DNA from: Frankia sp. AgB1.9
GTDB lineage: Bacteria; Actinomycetota; Actinomycetes; Frankiales; Frankiaceae
Direction of reading: 5' to 3'
Assembly (NCBI RefSeq): GCF_016786355.1
Contig: NZ_JADWYX010000023.1
Location: 35,933-99,932, forward strand
Length of the DNA stretch: 64,000 nt
A program made the position numbers and the translations under genes. Shown here piece after piece: positions 37,514 to 47,200 of the stretch. The notes beneath the pieces are model-generated. The model saw only the letters and a list, made by a program, of their open reading frames with translations, was not told the origin of the DNA and did not search any database. The number at the start of each line of letters is the position of its first letter. The stretch's first letter is position 1.

Positions 37514-40213
37514 ATGACCATCCCGCCATCACTCGCTTCCCCGAGCGCGCCTGACGCCGTCCACTGGTACGCACGCTCAGCCGAAGAGACCGCCGCCTGC
37601 CTCGAGGTGGAACCGACTGTCGGGCTGAGCGTCGAAAAAGCGGCGAAACGACTGGCCGCGAACGGTCCGAACGCGCTTCCGGAGGAGAAACCGAAACCGG
37701 GCTGGCGGCGGTTCATCGACCAGTACCGCAACTATATGCAGATAATTCTGGTCGCCTCGGCCGCGGTGTCCCTGGGAATCCGGGAGTGGAGCACCGCGAT
37801 ACTGCTCGCGCTGCTGACGGTACTGAACGCGGTGGTCGGCCTGCGGCAGGACGGCAAGGCAGAAAGCGCCATCAACGCCCTCAAGTCCATGATGAAGGCC
37901 ACGGCCAGGGTCCGGCGATCGGAAGGCGAGGCCGAGATTCCGGCCGAGAACGTCGTCGTGGGCGATGTGGTGCTCATCGCCGCGGGGGACAGCGTGCCAG
38001 CCGACGGTCGCATCATCGCGGCCAGCGCCCTGCAGATCGACGAGTCAGCGCTCACCGGGGAGAGCATGCCCGCCGCCAAGGACGCGGCGACACGGCCGGA
38101 CGGCCCGCTCGGTCTGGGCGACCAGTCGAACATGGCCTTCATGAACACCCCCGTAACGCACGGCAGCGGAGCCCTGATTGTCACCGGCACAGGCGCGGGC
38201 ACCGAGTTCGGGAAGATCTCCCGCATGCTGTCGGCGACGGCCAGGGAGCAGTCACCCCTCACGAGGGAGCTCAACCGGCTCACTCTGTGGATTGCCGCCG
38301 CGGCCGGTCTCACGATGATTGTGATGTTCATCCTGGGCCACCACCGCGGTGAGACCTGGGATGCGCTTTTCGTAAGCGCGGTCTCGCTGGCCGTCGCGGC
38401 CATCCCTGAGGCCCTGCCCACGGTGACGCAGACAATTCTCTCGCTCGGCGCTGTCGACCTGGCGAAACGCAACGCGATCGTCAAGGACCTCCCGTCGGTC
38501 GAGACCCTGGGATTCACCTCGGCTATAAACACGGACAAGACCGGCACACTCACGATGAACCAGATGACCGCGGTGGAAGTCGTCACGCCGTTCAACCGGT
38601 ACACAGTCTCCGGCACCGGCTACGGCCTCGAAGGCCGCGTCCATCATGCCGCGGGCACGTCCCCCAACATCGACGACGCGATCCTGCCCTATCTCGTCGC
38701 CAACGACGCCAACCTCGTCGACGGCACGGTTGTCGGGGATCCCACCGAGCGCGCCCTGATGGTGCTCTGCCACAAGGCCGGGCTGGATGTCGACGCCGCG
38801 CGCGAGCAGCTACCCAGACTCGCCACCCTTCCGTTCGACCCCACATACAAGTTGATGGCCACCTTTGCGTCGACCGTGAACGCCGAGGGACGGCCGGTCG
38901 TCCGGTGTTTTGTGAAAGGCGCGGCGCCGGCCGTGATGGGACGCGCGGCCACCGTGTTGTCCGCCGGCAAGACGATTGCGTGGGACGCCGAGGTGAACGA
39001 ACGCGCGCACGCGGAGATGGAGCGCATCGAACGGGCGGGCCACCGGGTGATGGCCGCCGCGACCCGCGATCTCGATCCCGCCGAATTCGACGCGGACAGC
39101 GACCTCCTCACCTACGTCACCGACCTTCAGGTGACGAGCCTGGTCGGGATGGTCGACCCGCCCCGCCCGGAGTCCAAAGCGGCGGTGGCCGACGCGCAGG
39201 CCGCTCACATCCGGGTCCGCATGGTGACCGGCGACGACGTCATCACCGGCGCGGCCATCGCCCGGCAGGTCGGCATCGGCGGCGAGGCCATCCTCGGCGC
39301 GGACTTCGCGGCCCTGCCCGAGTCAGAACGCCTGGCCCGCATCGACTCCATCGGCGTCGTCGGCCGGGTCGCCCCCGAACACAAGGTGCTCCTCGCGGAC
39401 ACGCTCAAACGGAACGGCGACGTGGTGGCGATGACCGGCGACGGCGTCAACGACGCCCCGGCCATCAAGGCCGCCGATATCGGGATCGCCATGGGGACCG
39501 GCACCGAGGTGGCGAAAAATGCCGGCCGGTTGATCCTGTCCGACGACAACTTCGCCACGATCATCTACGCGGTCGAGCAAGGTCGGAAGATCTACGACAA
39601 CCTCGCCAAGTACATCCGGTTCGTCCTCATCCTCCTGGTCGTATTCGTCCTGACATTCCTCGGGGCAACCCTGCTCGACATCGCTGCTGGCGAGCCGTTC
39701 ACCCCCGCGCAGGTCCTCTGGATCCACTTCGTCGTCAACGCCCCGTTCGGCTTCGCGCTGGGCTTCGACAAGGAAAGCCCCGGCCTCCTCACGCGCACGC
39801 CGCGCCCGCGTGGCGAGTCCCTGCTGACCGCGCGGCTGATCGTCACGGTCTTGGTCGCCGGCCTGACCATCACCGTCGGCCTGCTGGGGATGAGCAAACT
39901 CGGCCAATCGCACTTCGGGAGCACCCAGATCGGCAACTCGATCGCGTTCACGTCATTCGCGCTCTGCCTGATCGTGGCGGCCTTCGAATGCCGCAGCGAA
40001 ACGCATACGACGCTGACACCGGCCACCTTCGACAGCAGACAGCTGAACTGGACGGCGGTCTGCGAGTTCGCGCTGGCCGTGCTCACGACCCAGATGGACG
40101 CGTTGCGGCGCATGCTCGGAACGACCCAACTCGACCTCCGCGAATTCGCCTGGGCGCTGGTCCCCGCCATCGGCCTCCTGCTGCTGTGGGAAGTCCGAAA
40201 ACTCCGGGCCTAA
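37514..40213 (+). CDS. P2-type cation-transporting ATPase
   Basis: An 899-residue P-type ATPase with the N-terminal cation-ATPase domain, actuator loop (DESALTGES), the M4 motif AIPEALP, the phosphorylation site DKTGTLT (Asp341), nucleotide-binding KGAAP, and hinge TGDGVNDAPA. Ten membrane helices and the C-terminal cation-ATPase domain fit calcium- or Na/K-like (P2A/P2) pumps; the residue before the aspartate is Thr (NTDKTGT), not the usual Ser. It probably exports Ca2+ or a related ion. It is preceded by PPK2, which may supply nucleotide or respond to the same stress. Confidence 0.88.
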   Translation: MTIPPSLASPSAPDAVHWYARSAEETAACLEVEPTVGLSVEKAAKRLAANGPNALPEEKPKPGWRRFIDQYRNYMQIILVASAAVSLGIREWSTAILLALLTVLNAVVGLRQDGKAESAINALKSMMKATARVRRSEGEAEIPAENVVVGDVVLIAAGDSVPADGRIIAASALQIDESALTGESMPAAKDAATRPDGPLGLGDQSNMAFMNTPVTHGSGALIVTGTGAGTEFGKISRMLSATAREQSPLTRELNRLTLWIAAAAGLTMIVMFILGHHRGETWDALFVSAVSLAVAAIPEALPTVTQTILSLGAVDLAKRNAIVKDLPSVETLGFTSAINTDKTGTLTMNQMTAVEVVTPFNRYTVSGTGYGLEGRVHHAAGTSPNIDDAILPYLVANDANLVDGTVVGDPTERALMVLCHKAGLDVDAAREQLPRLATLPFDPTYKLMATFASTVNAEGRPVVRCFVKGAAPAVMGRAATVLSAGKTIAWDAEVNERAHAEMERIERAGHRVMAAATRDLDPAEFDADSDLLTYVTDLQVTSLVGMVDPPRPESKAAVADAQAAHIRVRMVTGDDVITGAAIARQVGIGGEAILGADFAALPESERLARIDSIGVVGRVAPEHKVLLADTLKRNGDVVAMTGDGVNDAPAIKAADIGIAMGTGTEVAKNAGRLILSDDNFATIIYAVEQGRKIYDNLAKYIRFVLILLVVFVLTFLGATLLDIAAGEPFTPAQVLWIHFVVNAPFGFALGFDKESPGLLTRTPRPRGESLLTARLIVTVLVAGLTITVGLLGMSKLGQSHFGSTQIGNSIAFTSFALCLIVAAFECRSETHTTLTPATFDSRQLNWTAVCEFALAVLTTQMDALRRMLGTTQLDLREFAWALVPAIGLLLLWEVRKLRA

Positions 40214-40379
40214 TCCACCTGTGCCATGGGTATCGGGTACGCGGTTGGGGTTGCGGCGGGTCGGGATGTCGCGTTCGCGGTGATGTTCTTCATGCAGGTC
40301 GTGGCGGCGGGCGTGCGGGAGTTGGTCGAGAGTGATGACGCCAACTTCAGCGGCGTCAGGGACGGATCTTCCGTGAGCC

Positions 40380-40770
40380 GGTCCGCCCGGGGTGCTCAGC
40401 TGTGCCACGCACAGGCCGGGCTCGGCGAAGGGCACGAGGCGGGTGTGGACGTCGGGTGACCGTGCTGAGAAGCGTTCATCGGCCCAGGCTCGGCCCGGCC
40501 CGCTCCGCCGGCGCGGCCTTCTCACCGGGGCTGTCCGCCAGGTTCGCCGCGAGCGCGGCGGCAAGCTGCCCGTAGCCGCCTCGGTCGTCGCCGGGGGTGG
40601 TGGGCGCGTAGGTGACCCGGGGGCGACCAGGGGTCGAACGCGGGCGCGGCCCGGACACGGCGAGACCGGCGGCGGCCAGCCGGTCGAGGTGGAAGCGGAC
40701 CGTCAGCGGCCCGTTCTGGACGCCGCGGGCGCCCGCAGGCTTTGGCGGTGGGCTCGGGACATCGCAAGAT
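40380..40770 (-). pseudogene. Broken helix-turn-helix (ArsR-like) regulator
   Basis: One minus-strand frame encodes LTVRFHLDRLAAAGLAVSGP and GRPRVTYAPTTPGDDRGGYG, LAAALAANLADSP, which matches the C-terminal half of the HTH wing and linker of a regulator family common in Streptomyces (NTVRFHLDALV...GRPRVxYxP). After a frameshift near 40497 another frame gives GRAWADERF and, further on, RLVPFAEPGLCVAQLS, the C-terminal landmark of the same family. The N-terminus is missing and a central segment is deleted. It is a relic. Confidence 0.55.
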
Positions 40771-41009
40771 CTGCGACAGAGCCGGTTTTCAAGAGTCGGC
40801 GACATCGGTAGCCAGACGGTTCCACGACGGGGTGACCAGGCATTGAGGGCGAAGGACCGCGGCTGGCCTTCACGCACATACGCCAGGGACGGCACCGACC
40901 CGCCACAACCGCTTGTCGGTGCGGCCAGGGGACGACCAGCCCTGTTGAACCAGTGCGCACACAGAACTCGCAACAGTCGCAAACGCGAGGTTGCCAGTCA
41001 TCACACGGA

Positions 41010-41053
41010 GCCGGTGAGGGGACTCGAACCCCTAACCTTTCGATTACAAGTCG
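41010..41053 (-). tRNA. tRNA-Thr (UGU), 3' half only
   Basis: Read on the minus strand: anticodon loop CTTGTAA (41050-41044, anticodon TGT), right anticodon stem TCGAA, 5-base variable loop AGGTT, T-arm AGGGG-TTCGAGT-CCCCT (41033-41017) and acceptor strand CACCGGC (41016-41010) with discriminator T; no CCA encoded. Nothing upstream of the anticodon arm is tRNA-like. The core CGACTTGTA-R-TCGA is shared with the 5' half at 35964-35977. Confidence 0.8.
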
Positions 41054-41059
41054 GCTATT

Positions 41060-41718
41060 GGGGTGTTTCTATGTGTTCGCGCGGACCGCCCGATGCGCAT
41101 TTGTCCACGTCACGGCCAATTTTGCTGTCATCTAAGTTTCCGGAGTGCCGCATCGTGCCGCGACGTCCGTACACACAATGAGCACACATCGGCCGTGCCG
41201 GCGACGGCCGCCGAGCCGCAACGGTGATGTCGATATATCGGCACCGCCGTTGCTGTGTGTAGCGGTCCTGGGCTTACCGGCGACGTCCACGCGCCCCGAC
41301 CGGCCACATCTCGGCGGGCCGTCCGGCCTCGACGTCTGGGCATTCTGGCGTCGCCATCGAGCTACCGATGGTTGTGACGTGACCGTCTTTGCCCTGCTTC
41401 CGTGTGACCTCACCGCGGGCGGTGGGGGTTGAGGAGAAAACGCCAGCCGCTCGTCAAGTCGCTCTGGATGCCCTCCAGCACCACGAGCACAGCGAGAGCT
41501 GCGAATCCAACCGAGACGGTCACGCTGATCCAGACTAGCGGGTCAGCGAACCCGAATGCATGCGGCCCGAAGGCGGGCCGCCATCGGACCGCGCAGGCCT
41601 CCGGACGCCGCGGAGACCGGACGGTGCCGCCCGAGCGGTCCGCCCGGTCCGAAGCCCCGTCGGGGCAGTGCGCTAGGAAGGCCCTGTTTCTGTCGGAGGT
41701 GTACGCCAGACTCGTCGC
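41060..41718. other. Gap between the tRNA-Thr 3' half and the nuclease cassette
   Basis: About 660 bases. A 38-codon frame (GTG 41422 to TAG 41538; VGVEEKTPAARQVALDALQ...) is the only mildly protein-like stretch and has no family support. Otherwise nothing was recognised; the promoter of the cassette must lie near its right end. Confidence 0.35.
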
Positions 41719-41985
41719 GTGGCTACGTGGTCGCCCTTACGGGAGCGTCTCGCCTGCGTTGATGGCTCCCTGACGTTGGCGTGGGCAGAGTTGGATGCCC
41801 TGGTCGGCGGTCTACCGCCGTCGGCGTACAACCATGTCGCGTTCTGGAGCGGCGAACGGACGGGTTGGCCCGGGTTCCGGACCGAACAGGTGCAGATCGG
41901 GCGGTCTGTGACTTTCGTACGGCACCGCGCTGCTCCGCTGCCGGCGTTCGCGGCGCCGGCAGCGGAGCCGACAGCTGATGACTGA
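41719..41985 (+). CDS. Small DUF7662-like protein, first gene of a nuclease cassette
   Basis: An 88-residue protein with the layout of the DUF7662 family: a short N-terminal helix with DPLRE-like sequence (SPLRERL), LTLAWAELDALVGG-LPPSAYNHVAFW, a conserved W-x-x-RT-x-x-W region (SGERTGWPGF), and a final strand SVTFVRH. Members are small and often sit next to or within defence-type gene sets; biochemistry is unknown. Start GTG 41719 lacks a near ribosome site. The next gene starts eight bases before its stop, so translation is coupled. Confidence 0.6.
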   Translation: MATWSPLRERLACVDGSLTLAWAELDALVGGLPPSAYNHVAFWSGERTGWPGFRTEQVQIGRSVTFVRHRAAPLPAFAAPAAEPTADD

Positions 41986-43036
41986 CGGGATGAGCAGCAG
42001 CGCGGGGACGGCAGCCGACCTGGTTTTGATCGGCTGTGTGAAGACCAAACAGTCCCGGGCGATGCCGGCGGCTGATCTGTTCGCCAGTCCGCTGTTCGCT
42101 AGCAGGCGCCGCCATGCTGAGCGCTCGGGCGTGCCCTGGTACATCCTGAGCGCGAAATTCGGCCTGCTCGCCCCCGCGGACGCGATCGGACCGTATGACG
42201 TCTACCTGGCCGATCAGCCGCGTGAATACCGCCGAGCCTGGGGCCATTTCGTCGCCGCGCAGCTGGCCGTGTCCTACGGAGACGTCCGCGGTCGGCTGAT
42301 CGAGATCCACGCGGGCGCGGCCTATGTTGATCCGCTGCGTGAACCGCTGACCGCCCTGGGCGCACGGCTGGAGACTCCGGTCTGTCACCTGACGATGGGG
42401 GAACAGCTCTCCTGGTACAGCAATGCCCAACCGGCCGAGCAATCGGCGAACGCCGAGCGTCTGCCCGCGCTCGACGAACTGACGGAAGTAGCGGCCGCCC
42501 TGGCTGATCCCGGGCGGCCCCGGAGCCCCGCTCAGTTCCTCGCCGGTGATCGTCGGATGTTGAGCCAGCCAGGGCTTTACTGCTGGTGGGTCGACTACGC
42601 CGGGGCGCATGACCTGACGACATGCCTCGGTCAGCTCGTCGCTCCCGGGCTGATCTACGCCGGTCAGGCCGGCGCGACCCGATGGCCCAGCGGACGCAGA
42701 TCTGCGAACACCCTGTGGACCAGGATCGCCGGTATGCACCTCGGGGGCCGAGCCGAGTTCTCCACCCTCCGAAGGACTCTGGCCGCAGCCTTGAGCGGTG
42801 CGCTCGACCTGGAACACAAGGATGCCGCGCCGCTCGACGCCTGGATCAGGCAACACCTGCGCGTCACCGCCGTCCCTTTTGAAGACCCGGACCGCCTCGC
42901 TCAGGTCGAGGCCACCGTCCTGGACGCCCTCGATCCGCCGCTCAACCTTCGCGGGCGTCCACAGACACCGCTACGCCTCCGACTCGAAGAACTTCGCCGC
43001 ACGTGGAGGCCCTTTGATGAGCCAGGCGACAGCTAG
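41978..43036 (+). CDS. DUF6884-like domain fused to a GIY-YIG nuclease domain
   Basis: A 352-residue two-domain protein. Residues ~14-140 (LVLIGCVKTKQSRAMPAADLFASPLF, WYILSAKFGLLAPADAIGPYDVYL) resemble DUF6884, a fold with a conserved Cys and ILSAKxGLL segment that is sometimes compared with tRNA-guanine transglycosylase-linked (ArcS-type) domains. Residues ~195-300 are a GIY-YIG nuclease: GLYCWWVD and LIYAGQAG are the paired motifs, with RWPSGRRSANTLWTRI following. It would cut nucleic acid, perhaps modified or tRNA-like substrates; this last point is inference. It overlaps the upstream gene by 8 bases. Confidence 0.7.
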   Translation: MTDGMSSSAGTAADLVLIGCVKTKQSRAMPAADLFASPLFASRRRHAERSGVPWYILSAKFGLLAPADAIGPYDVYLADQPREYRRAWGHFVAAQLAVSYGDVRGRLIEIHAGAAYVDPLREPLTALGARLETPVCHLTMGEQLSWYSNAQPAEQSANAERLPALDELTEVAAALADPGRPRSPAQFLAGDRRMLSQPGLYCWWVDYAGAHDLTTCLGQLVAPGLIYAGQAGATRWPSGRRSANTLWTRIAGMHLGGRAEFSTLRRTLAAALSGALDLEHKDAAPLDAWIRQHLRVTAVPFEDPDRLAQVEATVLDALDPPLNLRGRPQTPLRLRLEELRRTWRPFDEPGDS

Positions 43037-43226
43037 CAACACCCGACGGCCAACCTTTCTGGACAAGGTGTCGGACAACCCTGGACATCAGCTCGTGGTC
43101 TTCGCGCTGGCACCGCTATGACCGAAACCGCGTCGTGCTTCCGATCGGCGCGACGACCCGACGGCAGACCCGAAGCACCACGAGAAGGCGCGGCGCCCGC
43201 GTCGACTGGGAACGTGAGAGCGGTGG

Positions 43227-43751
43227 ATGACGACACCCGTTGATCCCATCCGCACCGGACTGCTGCTCGACGCGTTGACGACCTACCGGGCGGCCCGCCA
43301 GGCATTGCTCGCTGCCCTCGGGCCCACGGCGTCGAACCGTGATCCTTTGACGGAACTGGCTGAGCACCTCGTCCAGGCGCTGCTGGGCGGCGCTCTTGCT
43401 GCCTCCCGGGTTCAGGCCGACTACGACCTGGTCCTGGACGACGCGAGTCGAGTCCAGGTCCGCTGCCTGACGAATCCGGGCGGGACGTGGGTGAACGAGC
43501 ACCTCGTGGACCGTGTCGACGGGGTCGACCTCTACGCGCTGGTGTTGTTCGAGTCGTTCACCGTCGTCGGGGTGCTCGTGTTCCCGACTCGCGGCCTGGC
43601 CGCGATCGGCGCAGCGCTCGGCAAACGCCACCTGCGCCAAGATGAGACCTTGCAGTTCACCCGACGCAACTTCCACGCCATCCGCGACGACCCGGACCGG
43701 TTTCGCGGCCTCGGCGTCCGCGTCTGGCTACCCGGGCAAACCGTCAGCTGA
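43227..43751 (+). CDS. PD-(D/E)XK-like protein, third gene of the cassette
   Basis: A 174-residue protein. The segment TELAEHLVQALLGG...YDLVLDDASRVQVRCL has the order Glu (helix)-Asp-Gln-x-Arg expected of a restriction-endonuclease fold (E...D...(E/Q)xK), in the style of small helper nucleases (DUF6998-like, YDV-x-DGRRIQVK). The usual terminal Lys is Arg. WVNEHL and LYALVLFESFTVVGVLVFP follow. It starts 191 bases after the preceding gene with only a weak ribosome site, in the same orientation. Nuclease function is inference. Confidence 0.5.
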   Translation: MTTPVDPIRTGLLLDALTTYRAARQALLAALGPTASNRDPLTELAEHLVQALLGGALAASRVQADYDLVLDDASRVQVRCLTNPGGTWVNEHLVDRVDGVDLYALVLFESFTVVGVLVFPTRGLAAIGAALGKRHLRQDETLQFTRRNFHAIRDDPDRFRGLGVRVWLPGQTVS

Positions 43752-43763
43752 GCTGGACAGTCA

Positions 43764-43870
43764 TCATCTGCGGTAGGCGGTGGTGAGTTCGTCGAACCGG
43801 TCGTGCTCGCTGTCGGTGAGCGCGTCGGGCCTGGTGAGCAGGAACCGGGTCAGCTTGCGCGGGGAGATCC
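43764..43870 (-). pseudogene. ISL3-family transposase remnant
   Basis: A minus-strand frame ending at 43764 encodes ISPRKLTRFLLTRPDALTDS and EHDRFDELTTA, matching the conserved linker of ISL3 transposases (LTRLLLxxPxxLTxxExxLLxxLxxA). Only about 35 residues survive. It sits just downstream of the nuclease cassette, on the opposite strand. Confidence 0.5.
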
Positions 43871-44206
43871 TGGCCCGTGGCCGTCGAGGCGCCCTTGGTC
43901 GACGAGGCCGAACAGCTTGTAGCTGCCCGAACAGCCACGTTCTCTGATGTTGTGTCGTTCCGAGGGGTGAGAACCTTCCCAAACAGATCGACCGTCCGTC
44001 GCCTCGGCCAGCGCAACAGTGCCGCGCGGCACCACTCATGCACGCCGCAACCCGGCGTCTGCACCCAATCGGCGCCCCCTGAGCCTAACCAAGAGGCACC
44101 TGGTGGCCACCGTCCGTCGACAGGTGTGGGGCTGCCGGCGGCCGACCGTTGACTATCCGTCAGGATTGAACGGTGGGGCTTACGACCACGTCCTCGGGGG
44201 AAGACT
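43871..44206. other. Gap upstream of the FtsK-like gene
   Basis: About 335 bases. The left part may be further decayed transposase sequence; the right part precedes the coupled FtsK/WXG100 operon. No hairpin or repeat stands out. Confidence 0.35.
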
Positions 44207-47200
44207 GTGAGATCTGAAGAGACCGCCCTCCCGCTCTCGGTTCCTGTCGACGAGCTGGTCGAGCGCGTTCAGGCCTACGAACTGGAAATAGCCAGCCAGC
44301 GGGCGCTGCTGCGCGGTGCGGCACGGCGCACGACGGAGCGGTTGGGCGACGTGCGGGCGCAGGTCGACGCCATCCGCGTCGCGATCCAGCAACGCCAGCA
44401 AAGCCTCGGCGAGGTGACCCGGCAGTCCGGAGTCAAGCCGGATGGCACCCGCTCCTACCTCATACCGATCGCCGACCTCGCCTGGCTGCGGCGCAACGGT
44501 TCTGCCTGGGTGCTGCGGGACGACATCGGCCAAGCGTTCGACAACGATCTCGCCCTGGCGCGCCGGAAGTTTGAAGAAGCGCGCATCAAGACCTTCGGTG
44601 GCATCGCCCGCCGGGCCGGGGCCGAGGCGCTCGGGTCTTACGCCGCGCGGATCACCCGGTTGCGCGAGCTGATCACGATGTTGGACCGGCCGCTGCGTGC
44701 CGCCGAGGCTGAGGCCGCCGAGCTGCTGGCGCAGGATCGGGCCCGTGCCGTTGAGCTACTCGTGTCGGCAGGGGAGGCGGCGGAGCTGGCCCGCGACCTG
44801 CTGCCGGCGCCGTGGCGCCCCTGGACCAACCCGGCGTGGGAGCGATGGGCCGCCGGGCCGGCACACCGTGGCACCGACAGCGTCTACGCGGGCATTCTGA
44901 CGACGCTCGACGACCCCGAGCTGGGCGACGACGCCAGCCTCGGATCCTCGGCTGAGATCCCCTTCTTCCTCTCCGGCCGGCAGAGCACCCAGATCATCTA
45001 CACGCCAGCGAACCGGGACGAAGCACTTGGGTTCGCACGGTCATACCTGCTGCGGCTGCTCGCCGTGACCAAACCTGCGGATCTGCGGTTCTGCCTGTAT
45101 GACCCGGTGGGCCTCGGCCAGTCGGTCGCCAGCCTGTTGGAGCTGGCTGAGTACGACGCCGACCTCATCGGCGGTAAGGTCTGGTCGACGCCGGACGACC
45201 TGACGGCACGGTTGACTGAGCTCACCGCGCACATAGAGCTCGTGATCCAGAAGTATCTCCGTACCGAGTTCGACTCGATCCAGGACTTCAACGCCGCGGC
45301 CGGAGAGGTCGCGGAGCCCTACCGGCTGCTGGTGTTGTTCGACGTTCCGACCGGACTAACGGAGCGGGCCGCGGGACTGCTGCGCTCGATCGTGGAGAAC
45401 GGGCCGCGGTGCGGCGTCCAGACGCTGGTGCTGGTCAATGCAGCGGTCGCGGTGCCCCACGGGGTGGATCTGGACCTCGCCACGGCTGACGCCCTGCGCA
45501 TCTACTTCGGCAACCCGTTCGTGCTTGAGCACGACGGCTACAAGCTCCGCATGCTCCTGAGCCCGGAGACGGACGCGGGCGCCGGGCCGGTCGCACGCCG
45601 GATCATCGACTCCGTCGGGCGGCAGGTCATCAACAGGACCGAGCAGGCCGTCACGTTCACCAAAAGTTTCGGACTGTTCAACGTTATGGCGAACCGCGGT
45701 TTACGCACCGAGCTATCACCAGCGGTCGGTAGTACCGAGGTCGACGATCTGAGCACCTGGTGGAGGGTCGACAGCACCCGAGGGATCTTCGCGCCGATCG
45801 GCCAGAAGGGCGCCCGCGAGGCGGCGATACTCGGGTTTGACTCGGAGGATCAGTATGGGGCGCTGCTGGTCGGCCGGCCCGGGTCGGGCAAGTCGACGCT
45901 GCTGCACACCTACCTCGCCGGCCTGACGACGCTGTACGGCCCGGACGAGCTGGAGCTCTACCTGGTCGACTTCAAAGAAGGCGTCGAGTTCAAGCACTAC
46001 GCGGCGGAGAAGCTCCCGCATGCGCGGGTCATCGCGATCGAGTCCGACCGCGAGTTCGGTATCAGTGTGCTGGAGTCACTGCGGGGCGAACTGTCGCGTC
46101 GCGGTGAGCTGTTCCGGGCGACCGGCGGCCGTCATTCGGGGCTCCGTTCGCTACGCGAGACGACGGGCGAGGCGTTGCCGCGTGTCCTACTCGTCTTTGA
46201 CGAGTTCCAGGTGCTTCTCGCCCGCAACGACAGGCTCGGGCTGAAGGCCGCGGACCTGCTGGAGCACGTCGTTCGACAAGGCCGCGGCTTCGGCGTGCAT
46301 GTACTGCTCGGCTCGCAGAGCCTCGACGGTCTCGACGCGCTCGGTGCGCACGTACCCCAGCTGCTCCCGACGAGGATCCTGCTGGCGGCGACACAGGCGG
46401 ACGCGCACCGTGTGCTGGGCGAGAAGAACGACGCGGGCCAGTATCTGTCTGGCCATGGCGAAGGAATCCTCAACTCGCGTGCCGGCGCTGTCGAAGCGAA
46501 CGAGCGGTTCCGTGGCGCGCTCCTGAGCGACGAGGACCGGCTGGTCAGGCTGCAGCGCCTGCGGGCTAAGGCGGACGCCATGGGATTTACCCGCCTTCCC
46601 ACGATCTTCGAGGGCAACGCCGCCGTCCCGCTCGACCGGATACCCGCCGGCCGTTTCCGCGAGGAGCTGGCGGCGACGGGCAGGGCGCCGATCCGGCTGC
46701 GTGTCGGAGTACCCATGGCGACCGCGGGGACGGCCGACCTGGAGCTGCGCAGGGAGGCTGGCGCGAACGTCCTCGCCGTCCTGCGTGATCCTGGTGGCGA
46801 CGGGATGAGCCCGAGCGACGGGCCGGCCTACGGTCTGTTGACCGCCGCGGTCGCCTCGGCAGCGCAGAGCCAGGCGCAGATCGACGTCATCGACTTCCTG
46901 CCCGTCGACGACGGCCTCGACGACGTGCTGCAGGCGCTGCTGGGCAGTGGTCGAATCACCCTGCGTCGTCGGCGCGCGTTCGCCGCGCTGGTCACCGAGC
47001 TCGCCGCCGAGGTCGCCGACCGCGTGGACAGCGACGACGCGCTGCGCCAGGCACGGCTCGCCTTCCTGTTCGGCGTGCACCGGGCGCGCGATCTCGACGC
47101 CGAGATGAGCTCGCTCGACGCGGACCAAGAACTCGCCGACGCTCTGGAGAACGTCCTACGGGACGGCCCCGAGGTGGGCGTGCACGTCATCTTCTGGGCG

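Noticed and set aside
41422..41538. A 38-codon plus-strand frame with protein-like composition
   Set aside because: No ribosome site, conserved motif or neighbour gives it support; mentioned only in the gap description.
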